A stretch of DNA of 64,000 nucleotides from Echinarachnius parma (taxonomy: Eukaryota; Echinodermata; Echinoidea; Clypeasteroida; Echinarachniidae): assembly GCA_037951105.1 (NCBI GenBank), contig JBAMJV010008041.1:1-64000 (forward strand), given 5' to 3'. The notes beneath the pieces were generated by a model. It was not told where the DNA came from and did no database searches. It saw only the letters and a list, made by a program, of their open reading frames with translations. Every line of letters starts with the position of its first letter. Position 1 is the stretch's first letter. Position numbers and translations under genes: made by a program. Below, piece after piece: positions 1 to 12,600 of the stretch.

Positions 1-640
1 GTAATGATATACTGGTCAGTATGAAATGGTGGGATAAGCCTAAGGGGAGCAAATATCATCATTCCCCGTATCCATGCCATTGCAAGCTACATCCTTCTCC
101 TTCTGTCAAACGATGTTTGTATTTATACAATCGTGTGCGATACTTATTGTTGCACCACTTGACATAATATGTATATATATTGCATATAGGACACAATAAA
201 TATATTGCGTTTTATACGATGTATAACATATCAGAAAATGTACATTGTACGTTGTTTTGACATAAGAAAACATGACTGTCTTGAGCATATATATACATAT
301 CGCCTTGTCACAAATCTTACAAAGTGCGATTACAATATAAGATATCACTGTATAGGGAAAACTAAATTCTTTAAAAGACAACCAAAATACAAAGCAATAA
401 AATCAGCATACCAAGTATATTACATCACTTTCTGATTACATGTTTACATTGCAATCATTAGATACATAAGAACAGCATAGTAATTTTTAAAACAAACGTG
501 ATTTCAACGGGATTTCAACCTTTCTTTGAACTCATGGAGGGACATTGTTTCAGATTAAGGAGTTAAGATAATGCTCAATCAACTGTGGATTGTAATGTTA
601 TTGGGGGGTGTACATAGTGTAAAGGTGTATGTGAAGAATA
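1..640. other. No gene recognised; diverged repeat at left edge
   Basis: I see no coding exon here; the short open frames are AT-rich noise. Bases 1 to about 130 resemble 24,390-24,500: both carry a 'ccccgtatcca.gccatt' core followed by a 'tccttct' stretch. So this is probably a dispersed or duplicated segment. Confidence 0.45.
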
Positions 641-642
641 TC

Positions 643-771
643 AGGGCTCCGCTACCGAAAACGTTGCAATCGAATGTCAGATAATATTACGCACATCATT
701 TAGTCACATGATCCGACTTGGAATGTATTGCACATTTACAATCGATTGCAGTTCTGCCTGCAACGGGACCC
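643..771. repeat. MITE of the 'GGGCCC-TTGCAGAAAGAG' inverted-repeat family
   Basis: The left end starts 'agggctccgctaccgaaa' followed by 'gttgcaatcgaatgt'; the right end runs 'acaatcgattgcagttctg' to 'caacgggaccc', its inverted complement. Better preserved copies lie at 34,508-34,675 and 52,517-52,754, and the ~71-bp satellite at 24.6-26.15 kb has the same terminal sequence. Confidence 0.6.
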
Positions 772-800
772 ATGTGTTTGTATACGTGCATAAATGACAA

Positions 801-998
801 CACTCTTAAAATGTTGGGTACATTTTGTTGGGTAATTGTTGGTTGGTTAAAAAGATTCATAATTCTGGGCAATTATTACCCAATTGAGCTTTCAAGTGAA
901 CATCAGTTGGGAAGACTTTAACCAATAGTTGTGTGTACAGTATGTTGCCCAGTGTTTGTTAAAAATTGGGCATTTTTTCCCCAATTCTTTTAAGAGTG
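801..998. repeat. Short inverted-repeat element (MITE)
   Basis: Begins CACTCTTAAAA then 'ttggg' and ends with the inverse, 'cccaattcttttaagagtg'. About 200 bp, no coding capacity. The interior carries several TTGGG/CCCAA motifs. Confidence 0.65.
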
Positions 999-1001
999 AA
1001 C

Positions 1002-1715
1002 CCTTCTCCAGATGAAACGTACACGACTGTATATACTTCCTTTGATATATTGTTCAATGCGCCCATGGTTACTATTGTATTGCTAACCTCGGCTGTCTGT
1101 TCATGCATCAAAATAACGGTCCCATTATGGTAAGAATGATGACAAAACTATAAGACAATAGTTATAGAGATATTAAACTATCAAACCATTTTTGTATTAT
1201 GTTATCTAGCTTATATAGGGTTTATTTCCAGTAATTTCGAATTTGTAGATTTTGTTGTTTTTCTTTTGCATTATTGAACTCCTCAGAAAATGCCAATCGC
1301 ACAAACAGTAGCCATTTTGGTGGACATTTAGACTATGCAAACAAATGAAAATATGAAACGATAATAGTACAATTTTGAAATAATGTGATGTATTAGGATA
1401 GAGAAAGAAAGATGCATATTTCAATGCGGAACAATAGTCTTATTCAGTTGCATACGTATGTTGCTTGAAGTCAATGAGGTATCAATGTATTAGTTTACAC
1501 GTACCAGGATCTATGGCACTTATCAGGAGGTATGTGAACTCAGGTAGGTGCTGTACAGATAGATATATAGATGGATAGTTCATTTAAAAAATCATGATTC
1601 GCGGCATAGCCGAATTGTACATGATAAAAGTACATTTAAAAACATCAAAATGGACAAAAGTGCATCTTTTTACAAAACAAAACATAAATAAGAAAATTCT
1701 AAATCATGTCAAAAT
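1002..1715. other. No gene recognised
   Basis: AT-rich sequence with only short open frames. I see no splice-bounded exon, known domain or clear repeat. Confidence 0.4.
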
Positions 1716-2720
1716 TATTTACATTTGATAAACGCAAATTGTCTAACTTTGACAATAGTAGTGATAGGTAGTAAGAATAAATAAATACTCAATCTATAGT
1801 CAGGTGGAATAGAGAGAAAATGAGGAATATTAGAAAAAGAAAGAGATGAAGAGAGAAGGTGGAAATAAGGGACGACGAAGAAAAAGAAGAAGAACAAGAA
1901 CAAGAAGAAGAAAAGAAGGAGAAGAAGAAGAAGAAGAAGAAGAAGAAGAAGAAGAAGAAGAAGAAGAAGAAGAAGAAGAAGAAGAAGAAGAAGAAGAAGA
2001 AGAAGAAGAAGAAGAAGAAGAAGAAGATTATTTACATTTGATAAACGCAAATTGTCTAACTTTGACAATAGTAGTGATAGGTAGTAAGAATAAATAAATA
2101 CTCAATCTATAGTCAGGTGGAATAGAGAGAAAATGAGGAATATTAGAAAAAGAAAGAGATGAAGAGAGAAGGGGGAAATAAGGGACGACGAAGAAAAAGA
2201 AGAAGAACAAGAACAAGAAGAAGAAAAGAAGGAGAAGAAGAAGAAGAAGAAGAAGAAGAAGAAGAAGAAGAAGAAGAAGAAGAAGAAGAAGAAGAAGAAG
2301 AAGAAGAAGAAGAAGAAGAAGAAGAAGAAGAAGAAGAAGAAGAAGAAGAAGAAGATTATTTACATTTGATAAACGCAAATTGTCTAACTTTGACAATAGT
2401 AGTGATAGGTAGTAAGAATAAATAAATACTCAATCTATAGTCAGGTGGAATAGAGAGAAAATGAGGAATATTAGAAGAAGAAAGAGATGAAGAGAGAAGG
2501 GGGAAATAAGGGACGACGAAGAAAAAGAAGAAGAACAGGAACAAGAAGAAGAAAAGAAGGAGAAGAAGAAGAAGAAGAAGAAGAAGAAGAAGAAGAAGAA
2601 GAAGAAGAAGAAGAAGAAGAAGAAGAAGAAGAAGAAGAAGAAGAAGAAGAAGAAGAAGAAAAAGAAAAAGAAAAAAAAAAAAGAAGAAGAAGAAGAAAAA
2701 TAAAAACAGAAGGGGGAGAG
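1716..2720. repeat. Three ~320-bp tandem units, each with an expanded GAA tract
   Basis: The unique part of the unit starts 'ttatttacatttgataaa' at 1716, 2028 and 2356 (periods 312 and 328). Each unit then runs through 'aatagagagaaaatgagg' into purine-only sequence and a long (GAA)n tract (about 1919-2027, 2233-2355 and 2557-2660). The last tract decays into 'gaaaaagaaaaag'. Open frames over it encode poly-Glu, poly-Lys or poly-Leu and are not genes. The homopurine strand could form triplex DNA. Confidence 0.9.
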
Positions 2721-3391
2721 AAGGAGAAGAAAGGAGAAGGAGAAGTGTTTTTCTGAAAAATCATAGTCAAGTAGGTCATTCATAGTAAGTTATATGATTT
2801 CAAGAGGATAATTTTATTATGTGCCCAAATACACAAATCAAATACAGTAACATATATATTTAGGGAGTTTGATAGAGTTGCGCCATTACAATAAACCATC
2901 TTACTGCTTGTGAAAATAATGAAATATAAACATCAGAGAAGTACAACTATGTAGTTAAATTGTGTTGGGGATACATAATGCACTTATATTTGTTGCAAAT
3001 TACATATGAATTAAAATTTATCAACAATTTAAAGATTTAAAATACTTGAATACTGCTAATTATTGCATGTTTACAATACATCTAATATAATTTAACTCAC
3101 TAATAGTCTTGCATATGTATTACATTTCTATATCAAATTATTTCTTGTGAGTATATTAGCATAATATCAAACAATAATTTAAATATACATATTTAACGTG
3201 TGAACGAATTATGCATTGTGTATATTGCACCAGATTTCTATTTTTAAACATAACATTCATAAAAGCAGGAAAACTTAATTGTACACACACATTCCATAAA
3301 AAGAAACAAAAACTAATACTATACATGTGATCATTTTCCCTAAACATAAAATATTGCAATAATTCCAATCTGTTTCATAAATGAAAGCTGA
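2721..3391. other. No gene recognised
   Basis: AT-rich sequence between the GAA array and the 3' end of a minus-strand LINE. No supported feature. Confidence 0.4.
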
Positions 3392-4400
3392 CTAATTGTC
3401 ATTGTACAATTGCATGAGCGATAGTATGGGGCTAGTCTGCATCCGTTTGGTTTTGCATCTCAATTGAGGAATCTTTTGAGTTTTTCTTAGTGCTCTCGTA
3501 CTAAATTGTTGTTGTTTTGGGAGGAAATTTTGAAACTGATTTGTGGAGGAAAGAGTACTTTTAAAAAACCTAAGTGAAAGATCTTTTCTTCGTTGTTCCA
3601 TTGTGTCCAAGTTGGAGAGGGCAAGGGTGGCATTGTAATTAGTAAAGTCATGTTGGTAAATAATGCGGAGAGCACGGCTCTCCAAGCGTATATTCTGATC
3701 TTGAGTCAGGCCACTGTTCCAAACTGGTGCCGCATACTCAAGCATTGGCCGGACATATCCTATGAATATTGTAATAAGATCATCATGTGGTAGGCCAAAC
3801 CTTTTCAGTGTACGAAGCATGTACATGTTCCCATGTGCACGTTTCTCCAAGGTAGAGACATGCGACTCCCATTTCAAATCATTTTGTATGTGCACACCTA
3901 AAATCTTTGTTTGACAAACAGTATCGAGAGGCTGGTCACGTATGTGTATCACTGGATATTCTTCTCGAGTGCGTGAAAAAGAAATGTCGATTTTTACACA
4001 CTTTTTGGGGTTGAATTGCATGTTGTTATCCTCGGACCAAGATGCCAGGTTGTCTACTGCTGTTTGCATTTGGGAAAGTTGATTGTTTTTGTCTACATTC
4101 TACAAGGGTGAGGTCATCCACGTACTTATATGAATTGAGTTGGTTGTGTGGTTGTGCGTCGTTGATCATTACAAGGAATATGATTGGACCGAGATGTGTT
4201 CCTTGTGGTCTCCGGCTTGGACCTCCGACCACTCCGACAGGGTGTCGCGATAGCGAACGCATTGTTGTCGCGCGGATAGGAAATCGCAGATCCATGGGAT
4301 GACGACTGGACGAACACCTGATGATGTATGGAGCTGATCCATGTATCTGTAGAAACTAGTGCGTTGAATATCAATGGAAGGAAGAACGAAGACTCACCGG
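3392..4400 (-). pseudogene. Dead 5'-truncated non-LTR retrotransposon (reverse transcriptase C-terminal half)
   Basis: Reading the minus strand from ~4,390 down, pieces of a LINE reverse transcriptase appear in different frames. First comes a palm-entry stretch with 'FLSARQQCVRY'. Then comes PQGTHLGPIIF, followed by the catalytic YVDD at about 4,140 (SYKYVDDLTLVE). After another frame change, a 225-aa C-terminal part follows with 'LGVHIQNDLKWESHV' and 'YAAPVWNSGLT', both typical of the region after the catalytic motif. At least two frameshifts break it. The endonuclease and ORF1 are missing, as in a 5'-truncated insertion. The clade is uncertain (CR1/Jockey-like group). Confidence 0.85.
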
Positions 4401-6070
4401 GTTACACGAGGAACACTGTATTCCTTGACCTCGAAGGAGGGAAGGTCCTGTATTAACAATAAGCGCAAAGAGAAAACAAAACATACCAAACATAAACATG
4501 AATAGTTGATATGGCAATATGGATGTTGTTATGATGAAGACAAGTATATTAATTGAACATCCATTATGCAGGAAAAACGGTTCTGCCACCAACTCATAGC
4601 GTATAGAACTACTCAGCTGAGACATCTAAACTGGGCGTTTGGCGAGAAACACCTACTGATCACTGACTGGGCAATGTATAGTAAAGTGGTGTCGTTGACA
4701 TTTCTAGAAGAGAGTCAGACGTCGAATTTAACCATCTGAGTGCCCACAATAATGTAAAAACAACTGCCAAAGCCAGATCTTTTGACAGCTTTACATGAAT
4801 ACAATAATGAATAGAATGATATATCTGAGTACGTAAGTATTGTGCGTAGAGTAGACTTTGGAATTTAGAGAGTTTAATAAGGTATGGGCGTATACGGGCA
4901 AACTCTCCTGGGAGCTGGGGTCGTGTCTTAAATGTAAATGAGCCTAGAGGAGCAGGTGTTGCCCGATGATGTGCGCGTTTCATCTAAATAAAGGCGACGT
5001 TTTGTTTTACTACGGAGGGTGAGTTGGTGGTGTGTTATGATGCAGCGGCTGGGAAAGCGATAAGGAAGCTGACATCCTGGTACTATGTCTTGTTATATTC
5101 AATATAACATATTAATTGATATGAACATTCCATCAGAACAAAATTCAAACCAACATGTTTACAAACCAGAAAAGACTGAATTCTGGAGTTTCAGAAGTTT
5201 CCTTCCAGCATTCCGCCATTTTGGACAAATGATTATAGTAATTATGTTTGCTCCATTTTCCGCAAACGCCAATAATACTTCATTAAATTCAACGGTCATA
5301 ACTAGTGTTAAAACTGTTTAAATAGTTCGGGATAAATTGTGAGAGACGCTGATTACCTCTTGGAATGGCACATTTGTTATTCAATTTCATGTTGATAAGA
5401 TGTGTGCATTAAAGTATTTCATTATTCTTTTATTAAATAGATTTTTTCTGGCAATTTAAAAGTAGCGTATTGTTTTGGTATACAGATAAGGTTCCAGGAG
5501 GTTGGCTTCGCTCCCGTAAAATCACCCCCTCCCCACACACACACACCAAAAAAGTGCACAAGTCATGACACTTAGAGTCTGTACCAAGCAGGCCATTAAG
5601 TGCGCATAACTGCATATCTCCCATTCATTGATCAATGACTTTTTCCAGTCAACAAGACCAATTGAGCAGATAATGTAACCCAGATGTCTTTGATTAAAAA
5701 AATGTTCCTCGAAAATAGTAAATTAATATATTGGAGACTTATTGTTACACTTTATATATCTTTCCGTTTATACAGTGTTACAATTAACAAAGCGCCTATT
5801 ACTGATTCATATCTACGAGCGCTTTCCATTATAACCCCGGTCATCGGGCACACACTCGGATTTGGAAGTATGGAAATATTTAGGAATCTACCGTAAGCTC
5901 AATGAGTGGTGTACATGAATGCCGACCATTCGTTGGCAAATCTATAGCATAATCAAATAATGTATTCCAGTACATTTCAACAATTCACATGCATTTCACC
6001 CAAGACATTATTGTATGACGGCGACTCATTATAAGTGTGCATAACAGAGCACGACATTTCCCCCATTGTA
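4401..6070. other. No gene recognised
   Basis: Upstream flank of the LINE fragment and unassigned AT-rich sequence. A CA-rich tract lies near 5,530. No exon with coherent splice sites or a known domain is visible. Confidence 0.35.
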
Positions 6071-6071
6071 T

Positions 6072-6268
6072 AATATACAGATATTGACTGGGCAATATAA
6101 CATTTGAGATCCTCGAGGGAAGTTATATTTTTGTCGAGGGACATTATATTGTTTTTCCGAAGCGCGTAGCGCTGAGGAAGAATATAGCATTCCGAGACAA
6201 AAATATAACTCTACAAGGGAAATGAAATGTTATATGGTTCCCGAAGGAAAAAGTCAATATCTGTTATA
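6072..6268. repeat. Inverted-repeat element
   Basis: The left arm reads 'cagatattgactgggcaata', then 'taacattt...aagttatatttttgtc'. The right arm reads 'gacaaaaatataact...aaatgttatatgg', then 'aaaaagtcaatatctg', its near inverse. The centre holds 'gaagcgcgtagcgctgagg'. A further inverted pair, 'gacctatatagatac' (about 6,273) and 'gtatctatataggtc' (about 6,662), may mark a second, larger element abutting it. Confidence 0.6.
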
Positions 6269-6527
6269 TTATGATGACCTATATAGATACAAATCAAGAT
6301 AAATAGAAATTTGGTGTTGAAATGAAATTATGGACAAGGGAAAATCATGAAATTAAATCGAAATCCTTTCAGTAGAACAGACGTGTTGTTATCGAAATGC
6401 TGCGCAAAATGCTCCTCGAATTTTCTTTCAAATTTTCTTTCGGATTGCGCAATCTCCGTAGAAAGCTTGACAGCGCTGCGCGTGCCAGGATGATAATACG
6501 CGCAAAATTGTTCATTGTCATACCTAT

Positions 6528-6580
6528 TGTTACGTCATACCTCTGGATATAACGGCGTTATATTCAGAGGTATGACGTAA
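6528..6580. repeat. Near-perfect 50-bp palindrome
   Basis: 'ttacgtcatacctctgg' followed by 'atataacg' is mirrored by 'cgttatat' and 'tcagaggtatgacgtaa', with almost no spacer. It could extrude as a cruciform. It lies in TE-derived sequence. Confidence 0.65.
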
Positions 6581-7914
6581 TTTCCGTCATGAATGAAAAT
6601 ATAACGCTTCTTATCCTTGACGCGATGGTTACGTGACAGCATTTTGACCAATCGCACATCAGTATCTATATAGGTCATATATATAACGTTATATAACGTT
6701 TATATACATTTCGTCGTCCTTTCCAAATTTGCAAAAAACATAATGGTTTATTTCAGAGGCTAAAAAAGATGGCGTACTGAAAAGAGAGAATCAACCTGTC
6801 ACCCATTAATGTTCAACTGGAGCCAATGTCAGTTTAGTATTCGAACTAAACATCATAGTTCGTCTTATAACACTTTCTATTGTTGAGCCTTTAAATTATT
6901 AAAATCATGATCCGTATACTTTTTGATACACCGTATTGTTTTTATCAAAGAGGCATTATTCATTTTCATGACGAAGATCCCTTGAGCCCTTGAGTAACAC
7001 AACTGTACATGAACATACATTTGTAATAGATGTTTTGTACTTCCGACGTGACCAGCTTGACCAACGTGTACTTACATGTACTCGAACAGTTATCTTCCCT
7101 CGTGGATGCTGAAGGCCTGTCAGGTGGGAGTGTAGGCTCCGATCGTCTCGAATAACACAGAAAACAAATCTGCAGCAGTTAAGGAATAGAGAGGAAATAG
7201 CAGGAGGCAAATTATACAATGAATATATGATGATACATCACGTTATAGGTTAAGATCATAATTATTAACAAAGATTATGCATGGTAAGCAGCAGACAAGA
7301 TTTGACCGATGATACAGATTTATTATCGATTCCTGTCAAATCACATAAAGATACAGTAGTATAGAAGCTAAAAATATTGCTTAATGTTTTGTTGTTGTTC
7401 TGAGAAATTGGGAATTATGACACAAACAGCGCAAATGAAAGTAAACATCCAACAACTAGTTTATGTGATAATATTATATTTACACACACCGAATGCTTTC
7501 AAACGCCAGACTTTTCCTTTTCTAAGAACACAAAACAACAAAACCGATATAATGTGTTAACGTCATCATAAATTATGCGTGTATACCATAATATTGATAG
7601 TTTCATCATGTAAATGTAACCAGCGAAAAACATGTTCTATGTTATATGTGATATGGACAAAACACGTGTACATTATTTAAATTGATAGTGAGTGCGCTTT
7701 GCAGGAAGAACCCCTCTGCAAGAAAGAAATAACGCCATCAGTTGTGCATTGCGTTATACCAGTTGTAGTCATGCGTACTCGATAAGTTTTATTGCATAAA
7801 TGCGGACCTAGAAATCATAATTCACCCACAAATGATCAATAACAAAACATGATTTAGAAATATACAAATAAAGTCCAGAAGAATTTCATAATCAATTGAT
7901 TTAAAGGGACAGAT

Positions 7915-8536
7915 CCTCTTTTGCAAGCCAAATTTCAAAAGTTGCGAGGTTACTGTCTTATATGAAAGAAAATGTAATTTAATAGCATGCCTGCAAAAAT
8001 TAGGGCTTGAAATCTCTTTTTCATGGAGTTATAGACCTAAAACTAATAAACCGTCGTCCAACAAACAATTGTGCATTATACGTATATTCACCCAGTGCGG
8101 AAGTTCGTACAGGGATTCCAAGAAGTACCACAACGCTATGCGTGACCCCTACGTGACTCGCGCTAGCTACGTGACCCACACACACATACGAATAGCATGA
8201 CCGCACACTAGGCAAAATAACCAAACCTCGCTTAAACTGACTACATGTAATTACATATTCTTCATTTTTGAGATTTTTGTCCGTGACATACCTTCAGAAA
8301 TGTCGGCTTCACAATACCTTTGCAAGAATAACTACAATATAGTTGTAATATTATGCTAAATCAGTTAAACTCTTTTTTTGACCGATATATAGTCTGATGG
8401 AGGGACACATTCGTTTTTCATTAATAGAATCCAAATTATAGGGCTGTTCGATCTGATTTTTTGTGTGTGTGTTTCATTCATCCCCATCCGTCAACTGGAA
8501 ACTGTTCAGACGTTTTGACAAAGAGGAACTGTCCCT
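7915..8536. mobile_element. TTAA-flanked MITE, copy 1 (AGGGACAG family)
   Basis: TTAA at 7911-7914 is followed by AGGGACAG; the right end is CTGTCCCT followed by TTAA at 8537-8540. The 622-bp body matches the copy at 17,572-18,139 in opposite orientation; shared blocks include the 'gaccgatatatag' stretch and the 'cgctagctacgtgaccc' region. No transposase, so non-autonomous. A TTAA duplication is shared by piggyBac and Kolobok transposons; I cannot choose between them. Confidence 0.85.
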
Positions 8537-9196
8537 TTAAAGCAGTTAATACAAAGGGAACATTAATATCAGAAAACGATTACCCCATTTTGGTTAATTA
8601 TTATTTTTCTTTTTGGTGGCCCGATATTCGCAATAATGTGTGTTACGATTTCCCAACATGATGATGTAATGCACTCGCAACCAGTGGCATGGCGTAGTCG
8701 CACTGATTGGGGACGCGAATTGGAGCATCTCTGGGAACACATTATGTAATTCGCTAGTTTTTACATATAACAAATATTGTTTTTTTTCTTCTTCAAATTA
8801 ATGAAAACACGAGCGCCCCCACCGCCCCCCCCCCCCCCCCCGCCCCTTACACCCGGCCACCCTCTCTATTTACACCTCTGCTCAACACCTTTTTTTTTAC
8901 ACGAGTTACATTATATTAACACACAAATTGTTCGTATAGGTCAATAATCAATAAATAACCGTTATCAATTTACCTCATATTCGTTTCAACAGAAAATAGG
9001 ATTTTGTTTTTGTTCGATATTTGTTAGTGCATTTATTTGATTCGCTAAAAATCACCTCTTAGTTTATTTGATGATAATTCACTCGTGGCATCAATGAAGT
9101 AATTATTTGGTTGAGAGGCCTGACTGTGTGTCAATGACAAGCACAATATCTATAATAACTTAAACACCATAAGCCACTCTACATCAATTAACTCAC
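8537..9196. other. No exon found downstream of the NLR gene; C-run
   Basis: The last recognised NLR exon (minus strand) ends at 9,197 in phase 2 with a GTGAGT donor, so at least one more exon should lie to the left. I could not recognise it here or in 6.9-7.9 kb. A poly-C run sits at about 8,824-8,842. Confidence 0.35.
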
Positions 9197-9690
9197 TGGA
9201 TTTCCCACATGTTGCCGAGGGACCTGCATGTATCGACAAGGTAGACCGCGCTCTCATCATCGATGGTCAGGTTCCACAGCTTGAACACCTGCAGCCCTGT
9301 CATCTTGCGTTTGATGACGTCACAAAGACCCCTCATATTTGCGCGTGATATTGCGCGATGTTGTGCCATCGAACCATTCAGCCTGATTTCTCTCACTCCC
9401 TGCTCCGTGCTACTCAGGACGTCTGTCACCTGGCGCACGTCATCATCTGCGTTAAGGGGATACACAGCGATCACATGCAGGCCAGGCAGCGACCCGATCA
9501 TGCAGCTGAAGGCAGCTGCATCAGTGAGCAGTATCCGCACAGCAGGGAGGAGTGGTTGATCATGAGGGAGGGATATGTGTGACGTCCTTGTGTCAAGGTG
9601 ATTCAGAGCACGGAATGATGAGAGGCTTGACCACAGCCTCTGTGATAGCTCGGGGCCCAGTCGAGAATTGTTGATTACGACATGATTAAT
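9197..9690 (-). CDS. NLR exon 4: region after NACHT, LRR-like
   Basis: Acceptor TTTGTGCAG precedes base 9690 and a GTGAGT donor follows 9197; 494 nt, entered in phase 0 and left in phase 2. It encodes about 164 residues starting INHVVINNSRLG. Stretches such as 'VREIRLNGSM' and 'LQVFKLWNLTIDDESAVYLV' have the spacing of degenerate leucine-rich repeats, but no canonical LxxLxLxxN array is present. The following exon was not located. Confidence 0.75.
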
Positions 9691-12600
9691 CTGCACAAAT
9701 CAAACATATTAAACACGTTTTATGATAAATGAACTTGCACTGAAATATTGTTTTAATATTGTGTGAACTTAGACGTATGAGTTATAAAAGTTTAATAGTT
9801 TTTGAAACTGTTTAAATATCATTAGATTCTAAGACAAAGTACATAATTTTATAAACATTTATATAAATTCACTTCCTTTGCAATTTGTGTTTAACATGTT
9901 TTAGGGTACATGTCATAGTATGGTTTACTTTGTGGAAGAAAAGAGGATGTCTGTGTCTACTTTTGTATGCAATAATACGGTGTCTGTATTATGTTTTCAT
10001 CCACACAACTATTGACAAGATATGTTTTAGAGCGGAAACCAATGAGCGAAGAAGGATGAGGTATATGACCGTATGATTATACATTTTCTGGTTGGTTTTT
10101 AATTTAGGAATAGACACTGATAAAATGCATGTTATAACACATGAAGTATATCAGTAAAATGTGATATCCCTGTATCATATGTCCGTCAGCAGTTTGCGCT
10201 TCCTTTAAATTTAACCTAGTTGTACATTTAAGGGTTAGGGTTAGGGAGAACGGGTACAAGCCTTCAATAAATATTTTGATGTAAACACTATAGGCAAAAC
10301 AGTCAAAAATCAATATTGTCCACAAATAAATAACTCCACGCTACCCCCCCCCCCCCTCCCCCATTGCTAAGGGTCATACATTTCCTAAATTGTGAATTCA
10401 GTTATAGGCCTACATGTCACAGATTGATTGCATAATTCAAACCACGTGTACTAGTATTCCAAATGCCAATGAAACAAGGATGTGCAATATTTTGGTATTA
10501 ACTTATTACAAATGTCTGTACAAAATTCTGAAAAATTAATGATTAATACTTTCTAATAAGAGTTGAAACTTGTATAGCGCACGTTCCGTCTTTCGATGCT
10601 GATGGCGAAAATAAAAATCGACATTTAATTGTCAAATACATGTAATTTCACTAAGTCTCTAAGCTATCAATTTTTAGCTAAAGCTAAATTTCATTGTATT
10701 TACGTCATTTGAATATTTGTGGCCAAATCGGTATTCCGAAACTGTACTAACTGAATATAACATCGTAACAAATATGTAATGAAGTAGAAATAATACAATT
10801 ATGTTTAATATCGCTTTGGGAATATACCCCTAGCATTATAGGTGTTGGAATATTGGTGGAGATGAACAACGAACATTATTTGAAGCAATTGGGTGTTTGA
10901 TTTTCAGTTTGCTGCTTCTAAATGCTCCCCTAACAAACTTTTCTAACCAAATCTACAGCGCCACTATTTCCCCGAAATGTTTATACAGTAACATACAAGT
11001 CTACCAGCCTTTGATTACCTTGTCTTTGATGTCGCTCGGCAGGTTTTTGATTCCGACGATCGTACTCTTGCTGGCTTGTGTGATATCGATATTAACCCCT
11101 TTACTGAAGTAGGATCGCAGAAGTTGATCCCTTTCATCTGTACCACATGTAGTCGAAATGCCAGTAATGTCCAATACAAGGGTGTGCAATACATCTGAAG
11201 AGTCTGGATTGTATCTTGTGATAAGTCGGAGGATATGTTCAGATGACTGTGGTTCAGACTCCGCTGCGAACCGAAGTACGTGTTCGAACGCAGCAACCAT
11301 CTCCTTGCTCTTGATTAAACTAAGCTTTTGTTCTAACTCGTGTTTTGAAAGAGATGATATATAGACCCCGGCACAGTGTTCCTGTGCGAGTTTGTGGTAA
11401 AACTCGCAGCAAGTTACGCGCGATTCTAAGATATCATTTGAATCTTTCTCAAATGTATGCAAGAGACCTAGATGGGTTGCAATGTCAAGTTCTTTTTGGC
11501 AGTCTCTGAAATCTGCTGTGTTAAAAATCAATCGTTTACTGTCATCTACGAATGATTCAAAAGCTGTTTTACCGATAGCAACCAATACAGTTCGCAAATA
11601 TCCCCATGAGTAATCAATTGCAATGGTCAGAGTCGTTTGCTTTGCTTTGGCATGCGCTGCGAGAAACTTGAAATAAGACTCAAACACATCGCTAGTCGTT
11701 TCAACATCTACCAAATAATCACTACCCCACAGTATACACAATACCATACAGAATAACGGGATTCTTAGCAAGGAAGCCAGGTTGAACTTTGTTCTGAGAT
11801 AGTCTTTCAACTGATGGCCTTTGGGAGGGTCAGCTACGAAGTATTTGTCAATGTATTTTTCTCCATCCACCTCCGCGAACCCTTCCAGCTCCATGACGGC
11901 GTACACATTTGAGAGTTCATCTGTCTGGAAATGGCCGGCAAGATGAGGGCGAGTTGACACAAGGACACGGCAGTCGGGGAAACGGTAATACCGGATAAGG
12001 TCGACAAGAGATGTCGGAGACTCCCTACCAACAAACTCATCGTAACCATCAAGCAAGATGCCACAATGTCCTCCATAGTTGGTGATTAAGCTCTCCATTT
12101 CGTCTTTGGTGACACCCCTGAACTGCTGCAATAACCTGGTAATGATTGCTTCTCCAAGGGAGCAATCTTTCCTCGTCTTCCTGAACTTCAACCAGAACAG
12201 GAGAGCAAATCGACGTCTCAGCGGCGAATCTGCGTCAGCCGCCCAGTCATGTGCGAGCTTGGCCATAGTGGTGGTCTTGCCTAACCCTGCTGCACCTAAA
12301 AGAACAATCCGTGGCGGAATGTGGCCATTGACTTCAGTTTCAAAGATATCATTGATGGAGCCTTTCAACTCCTCCTTCAAAATCTCCTTCCCTCTGTAAC
12401 CGCTTTCGTTCTTGTGCAGTGTTATTTTGGTGTATAGGTCATCAAAGCTTGTTTTCTTCTTTTCCTGACCTGGATGAAGCTGTATTCGAGCTGTTCTTGT
12501 GTAGTGATCGATCAGCCTCTGTTGGCACTCCCGAACCGTCAGATTAGCAGAAATGCGCTCGGACATGATGTCTACAAATGAAAGTAAAGCAGGCGAAGAT

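Noticed and set aside
1846-2756. Open frames encoding poly-Glu, poly-Lys, poly-Leu or poly-Ser proteins
   Set aside because: They are translations of (GAA)n tracts open in several frames on both strands, with no flanking exon structure.
10225-10250. Interstitial telomere sequence
   Set aside because: Only about three TTAGGG-like units; too short to mean a fusion or telomere-healing event.
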